Shown here: one piece after another, positions 42,531 to 49,910 of the stretch
Numbering within the stretch: the stretch's first letter is position 1
Layout: each line of letters opens with the position of its first letter
NCBI GenBank assembly: GCA_904378045.1
Contig: CAJFHC010000003.1
Location: forward strand, 1 to 64,000
Reading direction: 5' to 3'
DNA length: 64,000 bases
Source of the DNA: Candidatus Metalachnospira gallinarum
GTDB taxonomy: Bacteria > Bacillota > Clostridia > Lachnospirales > Anaerotignaceae
Notes under the pieces: model-generated
What the model was told of the DNA's origin: nothing
The model's input: only the letters and a program-made list of their open reading frames with translations
Databases searched by the model: none
Made by a program: the position numbers and the translations under genes

Positions 42531-42728
42531 TGAAAAAAGCCTCCTTAAAAATATAATAGTAATAATGGTTTTCCGGCGTCATAAAGAAAAGTTTTAAAAA
42601 TCTAAAGAAAAAACATGGCCTGCTCAAAGCCATGTAAAAAATATATTAAAACATCTTCCCTTATATTCGCCGTTCAAAGTCCGAGGCTTAAATTTCGGGC
42701 TCTGAACGCCGTTTATAATTTCAGCTTG
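42531..42728 (-). promoter_or_regulatory. Attenuator-type leader of the serC operon with mutually exclusive hairpins
   Basis: On the minus strand the leader has three linked elements. (1) A 5' hairpin forms by CGTTCAGAG pairing with CTTTGAACG (9 pairs), with an inner CCGA/TCGG stem. (2) An intrinsic terminator is at 42613-42635. (3) GTTCAGAGCC (plus coordinates 42698-42707), part of the 5' arm, can instead pair over ten bases with GGCTTTGAGC (42622-42631), which contains the 5' side and loop of the terminator. Forming that pair would break the terminator. No T-box, known riboswitch or Ser-rich leader peptide is visible. Confidence 0.7.
42603..42635 (-). terminator. Intrinsic terminator inside the serC leader
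   Basis: ACATGGC pairs with GCCATGT (42629-42635 with 42613-42619) on the minus strand, followed by TTTTTCTTT, about 80 bases before the serC ATG. Confidence 0.88.
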
Positions 42729-42734
42729 TTTATG

Positions 42735-42764
42735 ATTATAGCAACGGCCGGTTCGTTTCGTCAA
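42735..42764 (-). promoter_or_regulatory. Promoter of the serC operon
   Basis: TTGACG (42759-42764), an 18-base spacer and TATAAT (42735-42740) on the minus strand. The 220 bases further upstream (42765-42982) are AT-rich without a gene. Confidence 0.75.
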
Positions 42765-42982
42765 GTAAAATTAAGACGTTTCCCCCATTCTGTTGCACTA
42801 ACATTGACAGCCGCTTTTGTCAAAAATCAAACAAACATTATCAAACAATTTTTTTGTTCTTGCAAAAAAAATTATATATCCGCAAAAATATTTAATTTTA
42901 GGCTGACATACTCTAAAAAAATGTATAAAACCAACAAATTTCTTCACAAAAACATACGTCTTTCCCGTGTAGATATTATACA

Positions 42983-43032
42983 CAAAAAAGGAGGCTTCCC
43001 ATACCAAAACGCGCCGTTCTCAAGGAGCCTCC
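42983..43032 (-). terminator. Terminator after the stalk-domain protein gene
   Basis: GGAGGCT pairs with AGCCTCC (43026-43032 with 42990-42996) on the minus strand around a long loop, followed by TTTTTTG. Confidence 0.8.
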
Positions 43033-43051
43033 CTTTGTTTTTTGCCATTTT

Positions 43052-43969
43052 TTATATATTTAGCGGGCTCGTCTCCGTGCTGAAATATTCCGCCCTTGAT
43101 ATTCCGGAGGACATTCCTTCTATTTCCGTGACTACGGAATAGACATATTTGCCGTTCCTGTACTTACGGTTTACCCTTTGTCCCGTTATTATCTCGTTTT
43201 CGCCGATGGTAATATTTTCAGCCGCCATCGCCAAAAGTTCCCCATCGGTATACGATTTTTCCGGAGGCGCGATATTTTCGAGTTCTCCGCAGTCTCCCCT
43301 TGCCTCTATCCTTTTCGCGAGGCCGTTGAGCACAAAAAAATCATATCCGCAGTCGGATTCAAAGCCGTTTATCATATAATTCAGCGAAACAACTCCTACG
43401 ACCGTATGTCTGTCCATCTCGGTCAGTGAGTTTACGGACACTTTAAAACGATCAGGGTCATGATCAGTGTTTCTTCGTATAAATTCCAGTATATATTTCG
43501 GATCACCCTCGTCAAAGGAGTAAAACACAGGATATTTAAGTTCTCCGCCGGATGCTTTCTCATAAGGGAAAATGTCCACGGCCTGACCGTCCCATTCCAC
43601 ATCACAGCCGGATATTTCGGCCGCGGCCCTTACCGGCACATAGGCTCTGTCGTCTATTATTTTCACGGCAGCGCCGCAGTCCACGGAAATATCTTCGGCT
43701 CCATCGTACACAAGCGCGATGTCGCTGCCGACGTTCAGCTCGATCATTCTTTCCCCGTCAGAAGCGGATATTTTTCCGTTATCCCATTCCACATCATAAC
43801 CAAGGCTTTCAAACACGGCTCTGAAAGGCGCCAGAGCCCGCTCCTCCTTTATGACCGCATAGGATACCTCCCTGCCGTTTATCCTGACTGGTATGCCGTT
43901 TCCATAGGCAGTCTGTAAAAACGCCGCCGCGGCGGCCGCGAATAAAACCATCTTTGCTCCTATCTTCAA
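43052..43969 (-). CDS. Secreted copper amine oxidase-like N-terminal (stalk) domain protein
   Basis: A 305-aa exported protein. It has an N-terminal signal peptide (about residues 1-23, hydrophobic MVLFAAAAAAFLQTAYG). Next come two copies of the stalk-domain motif: IPVRINGREVSYAVIKEERALAPFRAVFESLGYDVEWD and AAVKIIDDRAYVPVRAAAEISGCDVEWD. The C-terminal 170 residues form a beta-rich domain I do not recognise. Stalk domains act as wall-associated modules in Clostridia, and no oxidase active site is present. It lies alone between the ribosomal operon and the ser operon. Confidence 0.88.
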   Translation of the reverse strand: MKIGAKMVLFAAAAAAFLQTAYGNGIPVRINGREVSYAVIKEERALAPFRAVFESLGYDVEWDNGKISASDGERMIELNVGSDIALVYDGAEDISVDCGAAVKIIDDRAYVPVRAAAEISGCDVEWDGQAVDIFPYEKASGGELKYPVFYSFDEGDPKYILEFIRRNTDHDPDRFKVSVNSLTEMDRHTVVGVVSLNYMINGFESDCGYDFFVLNGLAKRIEARGDCGELENIAPPEKSYTDGELLAMAAENITIGENEIITGQRVNRKYRNGKYVYSVVTEIEGMSSGISRAEYFSTETSPLNI

Positions 43970-44092
43970 GTTTTCGCCCCCTTTGTCTTAAAGTGTCGTT
44001 TTATAGCACAATAGTAGCACATTCCCAAAAGGATTTCAACCTTTTTGCGGATTATTTAACAATATTTAGGCAAAAGCAAAGATTTTTTAAAT

Positions 44093-44124
44093 AACAAAAA
44101 ACGGAGACCATTTCTGATCTCCGT
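44093..44124 (-). terminator. Terminator after rplL
   Basis: ACGGAGA pairs with TCTCCGT (44118-44124 with 44101-44107), followed by TTTTTTG on the minus strand. Confidence 0.9.
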
Positions 44125-44161
44125 CTGCTCTGACATTATGCCTAAATAGTTTGAATTTTGA

Positions 44162-44536
44162 TTACTTAAGTGTAACCTTAGCGCCAACTTCCTCAAGTTT
44201 TGTCTTGATAGCCTCAGCGTCCTCTTTTGAAGCACCCTCTTTAAGAACCTTGGGAGCGCCGTCAACGAGCTCTTTAGCTTCTTTAAGACCAAGACCTGTT
44301 ACCTCTCTAACAACCTTGATAACTTTGATCTTCTCTGCGCCAACTTCTGTAAGTTCTACGTTGAACTCTGTCTTCTCTTCTGCTGCGCCTGCTGCGGGGC
44401 CTGCTGCTACAACTGCAACGCCTGCTGCTGCGGATACGCCGTATTTCTCTTCTGCTGCCTTAACGAGGTCGTTAAGCTCGATAACTGTAAGTTCGTCAAT
44501 AGCTGCGAGGATTTCCTCGATTGTTAATTTTGCCAT
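44162..44536 (-). CDS. rplL: 50S ribosomal protein L7/L12
   Basis: A 124-aa acidic stalk protein. The N-terminal dimerisation helices ([30 protein letters not shown]) are followed by an Ala/Gly-rich hinge (about 37-53) and the C-terminal globular domain ([39 protein letters not shown]) that recruits translation factors. It is the last gene of the ribosomal cluster, and a terminator follows; rpoB does not follow as in many other Firmicutes. Confidence 0.98.
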   Translation of the reverse strand: MAKLTIEEILAAIDELTVIELNDLVKAAEEKYGVSAAAGVAVVAAGPAAGAAEEKTEFNVELTEVGAEKIKVIKVVREVTGLGLKEAKELVDGAPKVLKEGASKEDAEAIKTKLEEVGAKVTLK

Positions 44537-44610
44537 TTTATAGCACCTCCGAAATTATTTTTAAACGATGTGTAAAATTCTCAATGGATCATATTATCCG
44601 ATATTTTTTA

Positions 44611-45120
44611 TTACTCTGCAGCTGCTTCTGCGCCTTCGCCCTTCTTTTCCGCGATCTGAGAAATAACTCTTGCGAAAGAAGAAATGGGGCTCTGGAAGCT
44701 GCCAAGGAGCTTGGAAATAAGGACTTCTCTTGAAGGGATGTCCGCGATAGCCTTGATGCCTTCAGCGTCGTATACGATGCCCTCAACAACACCGGCTTTA
44801 AATTCAAGGTTCTTTGCTGTCTCTGAAACCTTCTTTACGATGGAAGCTCCCTTTGTAGCCTCATCATAAGCGAAAACAACTGCTGTAGGTCCCTCAAGGA
44901 ACTGTGCTAAGCCCTCGAACTGTGTATCTTTGATAGCGAAGTTGATCATAGTGTTTTTGTAAACTTTGTAATCAACGCCCGCTTCTCTGAGCTGCTTTCT
45001 TAAGTCTGTATCCTCAGCGACCGTAAGTCCTCTGGCGTCAACAAGCACAACGGATACAGCCTTGTCAAGTCTTTCTTTAATTTCGTTAACAACGGCCTGT
45101 TTTGCTTCAATCTTTGCCAT
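44611..45120 (-). CDS. rplJ: 50S ribosomal protein L10
   Basis: A 169-aa stalk-base protein. The N-terminus KQAVVNEIKERLDKAVSVVLVDARGLTV is typical, and the C-terminal helix holds L7/L12 dimers. L10 (with L7/L12) binds the leader directly upstream to repress rplJL. AAGGAGGTG precedes the ATG. An own promoter and an L10 leader separate it from rplA. Confidence 0.97.
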   Translation of the reverse strand: MAKIEAKQAVVNEIKERLDKAVSVVLVDARGLTVAEDTDLRKQLREAGVDYKVYKNTMINFAIKDTQFEGLAQFLEGPTAVVFAYDEATKGASIVKKVSETAKNLEFKAGVVEGIVYDAEGIKAIADIPSREVLISKLLGSFQSPISSFARVISQIAEKKGEGAEAAAE

Positions 45121-45310
45121 TTTAACACCTCCTTAATAGCAAAATTATTTTATTGCCATTTTCCGTTGCTGTTAGCAACGGCGGGTCTCATATAAGAAAA
45201 GCCCCTGTGTCGCGCAGACAAGGGGCTAAAATTCTCCTGATACAAGTCTCCTCGGCGGGCAGGACAAAGTCCTTTACGCTTTCGCGCCTGCTGTCTGCGG
45301 CAATATTCAA
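45121..45310 (-). ncRNA. Ribosomal protein L10 leader with attenuator
   Basis: On the minus strand the leader has the L10 leader core: CGCAGACAGCAGGCGCGAAA near the start, then CCTGCCCGCCGAGGAG. An intrinsic terminator follows (AGCCCCTTGT...ACACAGGGGCT, 45200-45227, then TTTTCTT), ahead of rplJ. In Firmicutes such leaders bind the L10(L12)4 complex and adjust rplJL transcription to free protein. A short inverted repeat CCGTTGCTGTTAGCAACGG lies between the terminator and the SD. Confidence 0.88.
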
Positions 45311-45317
45311 CTGTTTG

Positions 45318-45346
45318 ATTATAAATCAAATCTTATCCTTTGTCAA
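45318..45346 (-). promoter_or_regulatory. Consensus promoter of rplJL
   Basis: TTGACA (45341-45346), a 17-base spacer and TATAAT (45318-45323) on the minus strand, starting four bases after the rplA stop codon. A perfect consensus. Confidence 0.9.
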
Positions 45347-45349
45347 CAA

Positions 45350-46045
45350 TTACTCCGAAATTTTTGCAGGATTGATTTTGATTCCGGGGCCCATCGTTGA
45401 AGAGATAACAACGCTCTTGAGGTACTGGCCCTTTGCTGACGAAGGTTTTGCCTTAATAATAGCGCTCATAAGAGTCTGGAAGTTTTCGAGTAACTTTTCC
45501 GTACCGAATGAAACCTTTCCAACCGGAACGTGGATGATGTTCGTCTTGTCAAGACGATACTCGATCTTACCTGCTTTAATGTCCTTGATGGCCTTTGCAA
45601 CATCCATTGTTACAGTACCGGCCTTGGGGTTGGGCATTAAGCCCTTGGGTCCGAGCACACGTCCGAGACGTCCAACAACACCCATCATATCGGGAGTAGC
45701 TACTGCAACGTCAAATCCGAACCAGTTCTCGCCCTGGATTTTAGGGATAAGATCCTCTGCTCCAACGAAGTCGGCTCCGGCTGCTAAAGCTTCCTCAGCC
45801 TTATCACCTTTAGCAAATACTAAAACACGAACTGTTTTACCTGTACCGTGGGGAAGAACAACTGCTCCACGAACCTGCTGATCAGCATGTCTGCTGTCAA
45901 CGCCCAAACGAATATGCGCTTCAACTGTCTCGTCAAACTTAGCTACGGATGTCTCCTGCACAAGTTTGATTGCATCCTCTGTATCATAAAGCGTGGCTCT
46001 CTCTACGAGTTTAGCTTTTTCTGTATATTTCTTTCCTCTTTTCAT
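45350..46045 (-). CDS. rplA: 50S ribosomal protein L1
   Basis: A 231-aa L1 stalk protein: [26 protein letters not shown] at the start and the central [23 protein letters not shown] signature. It binds 23S rRNA at the E site and usually represses its own operon by binding a similar RNA structure in the mRNA. It lies 13 bases after rplK. Confidence 0.98.
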   Translation of the reverse strand: MKRGKKYTEKAKLVERATLYDTEDAIKLVQETSVAKFDETVEAHIRLGVDSRHADQQVRGAVVLPHGTGKTVRVLVFAKGDKAEEALAAGADFVGAEDLIPKIQGENWFGFDVAVATPDMMGVVGRLGRVLGPKGLMPNPKAGTVTMDVAKAIKDIKAGKIEYRLDKTNIIHVPVGKVSFGTEKLLENFQTLMSAIIKAKPSSAKGQYLKSVVISSTMGPGIKINPAKISE

Positions 46046-46058
46046 TACCGTACCCTCC

Positions 46059-46484
46059 TTATTCCTCTACAACGATACCCATGCTTCTTGCTGTACCGCA
46101 GATCATTCTGTATGCGGAATCAAGGTTGGCAGCGTTAAGATCAGGCATTTTTGTTTCCGCGATCTTCATAACTTCGTCCTTGGAAATCTTAGCCACTTTT
46201 GTTTTGTTGGGCACGCCCGAACCTGACTCGATCTTGCAGGCCTTCTTAAGAAGAACGGCTGCGGGAGGAGTCTTTGTGATAAATGTAAAGCTTCTGTCCT
46301 GATATACAGTGATAACTACAGGGATAATAAGACCTGCCTGTGAAGCTGTTTTTTCATTGAATTCCTTGCAGAATCCCATAATGTTCACACCGTGCTGACC
46401 AAGTGCGGGACCAACCGGGGGAGCAGGCGTAGCCTTGCCTGCGGGAATCTGTAATTTAATATATCCTGTTACTTTCTTTGCCAT
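46059..46484 (-). CDS. rplK: 50S ribosomal protein L11
   Basis: A 141-aa protein. The N-terminal domain has the proline-rich [26 protein letters not shown] signature. The C-terminal rRNA-binding domain ends in [17 protein letters not shown]. It forms the GTPase-associated centre and is needed for RelA activation. AGGAGGTG precedes the ATG. Confidence 0.98.
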   Translation of the reverse strand: MAKKVTGYIKLQIPAGKATPAPPVGPALGQHGVNIMGFCKEFNEKTASQAGLIIPVVITVYQDRSFTFITKTPPAAVLLKKACKIESGSGVPNKTKVAKISKDEVMKIAETKMPDLNAANLDSAYRMICGTARSMGIVVEE

Positions 46485-46582
46485 TTCGGCACCTCCTATA
46501 AATGTGGTAATTAGCGGGGTTACTGCACCCTCCCACGCGCGTGTGCGTCACTGTTACGCCGCGCGCTTTAAAAAACGAATAT
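46485..46582 (-). promoter_or_regulatory. Structured rplK-rplA leader, possible L1 operator
   Basis: On the minus strand GTGG (46533-46536) pairs with CCAC (46504-46507), enclosing GGGT-loop-ACCC with an asymmetric internal loop. This two-helix shape is known for L1 mRNA operators. A GC-rich run (GCGCGCGGCG...CACGCGCG) precedes it. Confidence 0.4.
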
Positions 46583-47125
46583 TTACATCCTGATGATCTG
46601 GTTAAACTCAAACTCGACCGGAGTCTCACGGCCAAAGATCGAAAGAACGACTGTAGCGGTCTTTTTCTGATCGTTGATATCCCTTACCTTGCCGACAGAA
46701 TCAGCAAAGGCTCCATAGGCCACCTTGACCGTATCCCCGACCTCAAGGTCAAAGTTCTCCACGGCGGTCTCGATACCCATCATTCTTACCTCCTCGGGGG
46801 TAAGGGGAACAGGCTTGCTCTCGGGACCGACGAAGCTCGTAACGCCTCTGGTGTTTCTTACGACATACCAGGTATCCTCGTTCATGAACATTTTGATGAG
46901 AACATAGCCGGGGAAAATTTTTCTCTGGACGGTCTTTTTCTGTCCGTTTTTAACCTCGACCACATCCTGCACCGGAACGGTCACCTCGTGGATCTGATCC
47001 TGCATGCCGCGGTTTTCGACGATCTTTTCTATATTGGCTTTTACTTTGTTTTCATAGCCGGAATAGGTATGAACGACATACCATCTGCTTTCAGATTCCG
47101 CATTTTTGTTCATTTCTTCTGACAT
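46583..47125 (-). CDS. nusG: Transcription termination/antitermination factor NusG
   Basis: A 180-aa protein with the NGN domain (SRWYVVHTYSGYENKVKANIEKIVEN, and FPGYVLIKMFMNEDTWYVVRNTRGVTSFVG) and a C-terminal KOW domain (EVGDTVKVAYGAFADSVGKVRDI). It binds RNA polymerase and links to Rho and the ribosome. The start at ATG 47125 is preferred over the upstream TTG. It lies 20 bases after secE. Confidence 0.97.
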   Translation of the reverse strand: MSEEMNKNAESESRWYVVHTYSGYENKVKANIEKIVENRGMQDQIHEVTVPVQDVVEVKNGQKKTVQRKIFPGYVLIKMFMNEDTWYVVRNTRGVTSFVGPESKPVPLTPEEVRMMGIETAVENFDLEVGDTVKVAYGAFADSVGKVRDINDQKKTATVVLSIFGRETPVEFEFNQIIRM

Positions 47126-47145
47126 AAACAATCATCCTTCTTTAA

Positions 47146-47421
47146 TCAGGCCATAAGGCCGATGACCAGGTTCAAAACTGTGGTATAAACTGTGTCCATA
47201 CCGAAGATAATAGCTCCGATTATCAAAGATGTGCAAATAACCGTGATGGTGTTTTTTCTAACCGTTTCGCGGTTGGGCCAGATAATTTTTTTAGCCTCGG
47301 CCCTGCTTTCGGCTATCTTCGCTCCAAGTCCCTTCTTTTCCTTTGCGGGGCTTGATTTCTTTGAAGATTCTTTTTTAGATTCGTTTTTTTCATTTGGGCT
47401 TGTGTTTTTAAGTTCTTCCAT
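47146..47421 (-). CDS. secE: Preprotein translocase subunit SecE
   Basis: A 91-aa protein. A Lys/Glu/Ser-rich cytoplasmic N-terminus (about 1-45) leads to the SecE signature AESRAEAKKIIWPNRETVRKNT and one membrane helix (about 66-88). It is an essential part of SecYEG. ATG 47421 fits the GGGAG site better than the GTG at 47430. It lies 21 bases after rpmG. Confidence 0.95.
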   Translation of the reverse strand: MEELKNTSPNEKNESKKESSKKSSPAKEKKGLGAKIAESRAEAKKIIWPNRETVRKNTITVICTSLIIGAIIFGMDTVYTTVLNLVIGLMA

Positions 47422-47442
47422 CGGTTTCACTCCCTTCGGATC

Positions 47443-47592
47443 TTATTTTGTTTCTTTATGGAGTGTGTGTGTTTTGCAGAATTTGCAGTACTTTTTCATT
47501 TCGATTCTGTCAGGCTGTACCTTCTTATCCTTTGTAGTACTGTAATTTCTCTGTTTGCATTCTGTACATGCTAAGGTAATTCTTGTTCTCAC
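47443..47592 (-). CDS. rpmG: 50S ribosomal protein L33
   Basis: A 49-aa protein read directly from sequence, starting at GTG 47592 with GGAGG eight bases upstream. It begins [19 protein letters not shown] and has four zinc-ligand cysteines (C9, C12, C36, C39), the C+ form. It is the first gene of rpmG-secE-nusG-rplK-rplA. Confidence 0.95.
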   Translation of the reverse strand: MRTRITLACTECKQRNYSTTKDKKVQPDRIEMKKYCKFCKTHTLHKETK

Positions 47593-47667
47593 AACTTCCA
47601 CCTCCCGTTATTAAATTATAAGGCAAAAGGGCGTACCAAATAAAGCATACCCATGCCAATCATAACG

Positions 47668-47696
47668 ATGTTAGCACAAGGACAGGCCTTTGTCAA
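47668..47696 (-). promoter_or_regulatory. Promoter of the rpmG-secE-nusG operon
   Basis: TTGACA (47691-47696), a 17-base spacer and TAACAT (47668-47673) on the minus strand, about 75 bases before rpmG. Confidence 0.75.
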
Positions 47697-47814
47697 CAAA
47701 AAGTTGCTTCAAAAAAGCTTCGCCGGGATTTTTTTCGGCTTGTCGTACGTATGGCTGTCTGTTTTATACTCCAAGATTTCCGTTTTTTATTTCCCTGCCT
47801 GATTTTTTGCGTTA

Positions 47815-48081
47815 TCAGTTTGTTCCTTTTCTTTCTCCCGAAAGCACCTGCTCCAGCGCTCTTGAAAGCTGATCGGGACAGCTTGTGGATTTAAGTCCGC
47901 AACCTATGCCCTTGAGTTTTTCGATAACGTCTTCCACCTTCATGCCCTCGACGAGTTTGGCTATTCCCTGAAGATTGCCGCTGCATCCGCCTGTGTATCT
48001 TACGTTTTTAAGTATGCCGTCCTCCACTGTAAATTCTATGAGCTTGGAGCACGTTCCGCTTGTTTTATATCTGTAATCCAT
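47815..48081 (-). CDS. TIGR03905 family TSCPD-domain protein
   Basis: An 88-aa protein with the TSCPD domain, which is related to the C-terminal part of coenzyme B12-dependent ribonucleotide reductase. It contains YTGGCSGNLQGIAKLVEGM and the name-giving STSCPDQLSRAL with its cysteine. The stand-alone form has no known function; a role as a redox or metal-binding partner has been supposed for the domain. The start at ATG 48081 has AAGGAAG upstream. It is transcribed away from the znu operon. Confidence 0.88.
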   Translation of the reverse strand: MDYRYKTSGTCSKLIEFTVEDGILKNVRYTGGCSGNLQGIAKLVEGMKVEDVIEKLKGIGCGLKSTSCPDQLSRALEQVLSGERKGTN

Positions 48082-48175
48082 AAAAACACTTCCTTTATAT
48101 TGATTTTTACCGCTTTTTATATTTTCGCCGTATTTTAGAATATACCACATTCCGGCTCCGCGGGCAACAAAAATA

Positions 48176-48205
48176 TTGACACCGCCGCTTTCGATAAACT
48201 ATAAT
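48176..48205 (+). promoter_or_regulatory. Promoter of znuACB
   Basis: TTGACA (48176-48181), an 18-base spacer and TATAAT (48200-48205). Confidence 0.85.
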
Positions 48206-48239
48206 ATGCCTTGATAAACGCAAACCATTCGCGTTTATC
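48193..48239 (+). promoter_or_regulatory. Predicted operator with three GATAAAC half-sites at znuACB
   Basis: GATAAAC lies in the promoter spacer (48193-48199) and again, extended to GATAAACGC, at 48213-48221, exactly 20 bases on. Its inverted copy GCGTTTATC is at 48231-48239. The two latter copies form a perfect 9-base inverted repeat with a 9-base spacer at the expected start site. Repression by a zinc-sensing regulator is the likely use; the motif is not the usual Firmicute Zur box. Confidence 0.65.
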
Positions 48240-48273
48240 GTTATGCAGTCCAGATATTACCGAGGTTTCATAT

Positions 48274-49149
48274 ATGAAGAAAAATTTTTTGGCGGCCGCC
48301 GTCTTATTGCCCCTCGCTCTGTCCTCCTGCTCGGAGGCGGAACATTCCGGCATAAGAGTGACCGCCTCATTTTACCCTGTCTATATCATCGCCGAGAATG
48401 TTGTCGGCGAAGTTCCCGGCATCGATCTGCGGAGTATGGCTCAGCCCCAGACCGGCTGTCTGCACGATTATCAGCTTACGACGGCCGATATGCGTTCCTT
48501 AGAGGATACCGACCTGTTCATTGTAAACGGCGGAGGTATGGAGAGCTTTCTTGACAACGCGCTGGAGCTTTTTCCGGAGCTGGACGTCATTGACACGTCT
48601 GCCGGCGTCACTTCCCTTGATGGACATGATCATGGGCATACGGGTCATGACCACGGGGAAAACTCACATTACTGGATGTATCCCGAAAACGCCGTAGTTC
48701 AGGCCGAAAATATATGCGGCGCCTTAAGTGAAATATGTCCTGAGTACGCCGATGAGTTCCGTCAAAACACCGACGCCTTCAAGGAAAGCGTATCAGGCAT
48801 AGAAACCTTTGACGGAAAAGGTATCAGCGTCTGCGTGTTCAACGAGGCATTTGAGTATCTTCATCTTTCCTACGGCTTTGATGTCGCCGCCGTTGTTGAA
48901 ATGGATGAGAACGAAACGCCTTCGGCAAAGGAGCTGGCGGAAATAATAACGGAAATAAACGAGGGTGGCATCGACCTTCTTATCGCCGCCGATGACGCCT
49001 CCAAAACCGTAGCCGACACCATCGCCCGGGAAACCGGCGCCGGAGTCGTCGTCCTTGATCCCGTGCTTACAGGAGATCCCGTTCCGGAAAGGTATACGGA
49101 GGCTATGAACGAAAACGCCCGTATTTTAAAAGGAAGTGTTTATAAATGA
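48274..49149 (+). CDS. znuA: Zinc ABC transporter substrate-binding lipoprotein (ZnuA-like)
   Basis: A 291-aa cluster A-I solute-binding protein. It has a lipoprotein signal (LALSSC, modified Cys19), then the metal site with H64 (GCLHDYQL), a histidine-rich loop at 118-127 (HDHGHTGHDH) typical of zinc-specific members, H132 (SHYWMYPEN) and an acidic residue near 240. The position that is usually the third histidine reads N190 in FNEAFEYL, with a glutamate next to it. It captures zinc outside the membrane and hands it to ZnuB. The ATG at 48274 overrides the upstream TTG, which lies inside the operator. Its stop overlaps the znuC start (ATGA). Confidence 0.9.
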   Translation: MKKNFLAAAVLLPLALSSCSEAEHSGIRVTASFYPVYIIAENVVGEVPGIDLRSMAQPQTGCLHDYQLTTADMRSLEDTDLFIVNGGGMESFLDNALELFPELDVIDTSAGVTSLDGHDHGHTGHDHGENSHYWMYPENAVVQAENICGALSEICPEYADEFRQNTDAFKESVSGIETFDGKGISVCVFNEAFEYLHLSYGFDVAAVVEMDENETPSAKELAEIITEINEGGIDLLIAADDASKTVADTIARETGAGVVVLDPVLTGDPVPERYTEAMNENARILKGSVYK

Positions 49150-49910
49150 GCGTCCATAACAACTGCGGCCTGTGCCGAGTGAATATAGAAAATCTGTCCG
49201 TATATGACGGAAGCGAGGCCATAATTTCCGGCGTGAATATGGAATTCCACTGCGGAGAGCTGACAGCCCTCATTGGAAAAAACGGTTCGGGAAAGACGAC
49301 TCTCATAAAGGCGATTTTAGGCGAGCGTCCACATACGGGAAAAATAACGTATCTCGACCACGAGGACGGAAAAATCAAAAAACTTACCACGGGATATGTC
49401 CCGCAGCAGCTTTCCTTTGACAAAAGCTCGCCCGTCTCGGTTCTGGATTTTATGGCCGCCGCGGCTTCAAAAAGGCCCGTATGGCTCGGCCATAAAAAGC
49501 GGATGAGACAGGCTGTGCTTGAAAGACTTGAGGATTTCAGCATTGGCCATATAATCGACCGCCCCATCGGGGATCTTTCCGGAGGGGAGCTTCAGAGGGT
49601 GCTTCTGGCTATGGCAATAGACCCTCTGCCCGATCTTCTCATACTTGATGAGCCGGTGTCCGGAGTTGACATCAACGGTCTGGATATGTTTTATAAAAAG
49701 GTATCGGAACTCAGGCACAAATATCATATGGCCATACTTCTTGTTTCCCATGACCTGAGCCTTATAAAAAGCTATGCCGACAGGATAGTGCTTATGGACA
49801 GAACCGTCATAGCCCAGGGATCGCCCGAGGAAGTATATAAAACAAAGGCTTTTCTTGATATTTTTGGATACACGTTGAAGGAGGCGGAAAAAGATGGAAT
49901 TGATATATGA
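49146..49910 (+). CDS. znuC: Zinc ABC transporter ATP-binding protein
   Basis: A 254-aa ABC ATPase: Walker A LIGKNGSGKTTLIKA, signature DLSGGELQRVLLAMA, Walker B LPDLLILDEPVSG and the switch histidine in LLVSHDLSLIK. It drives import through ZnuB. It starts within the znuA stop codon and overlaps znuB by 17 bases, so the three genes are tightly coupled. Confidence 0.95.
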   Translation: MSVHNNCGLCRVNIENLSVYDGSEAIISGVNMEFHCGELTALIGKNGSGKTTLIKAILGERPHTGKITYLDHEDGKIKKLTTGYVPQQLSFDKSSPVSVLDFMAAAASKRPVWLGHKKRMRQAVLERLEDFSIGHIIDRPIGDLSGGELQRVLLAMAIDPLPDLLILDEPVSGVDINGLDMFYKKVSELRHKYHMAILLVSHDLSLIKSYADRIVLMDRTVIAQGSPEEVYKTKAFLDIFGYTLKEAEKDGIDI

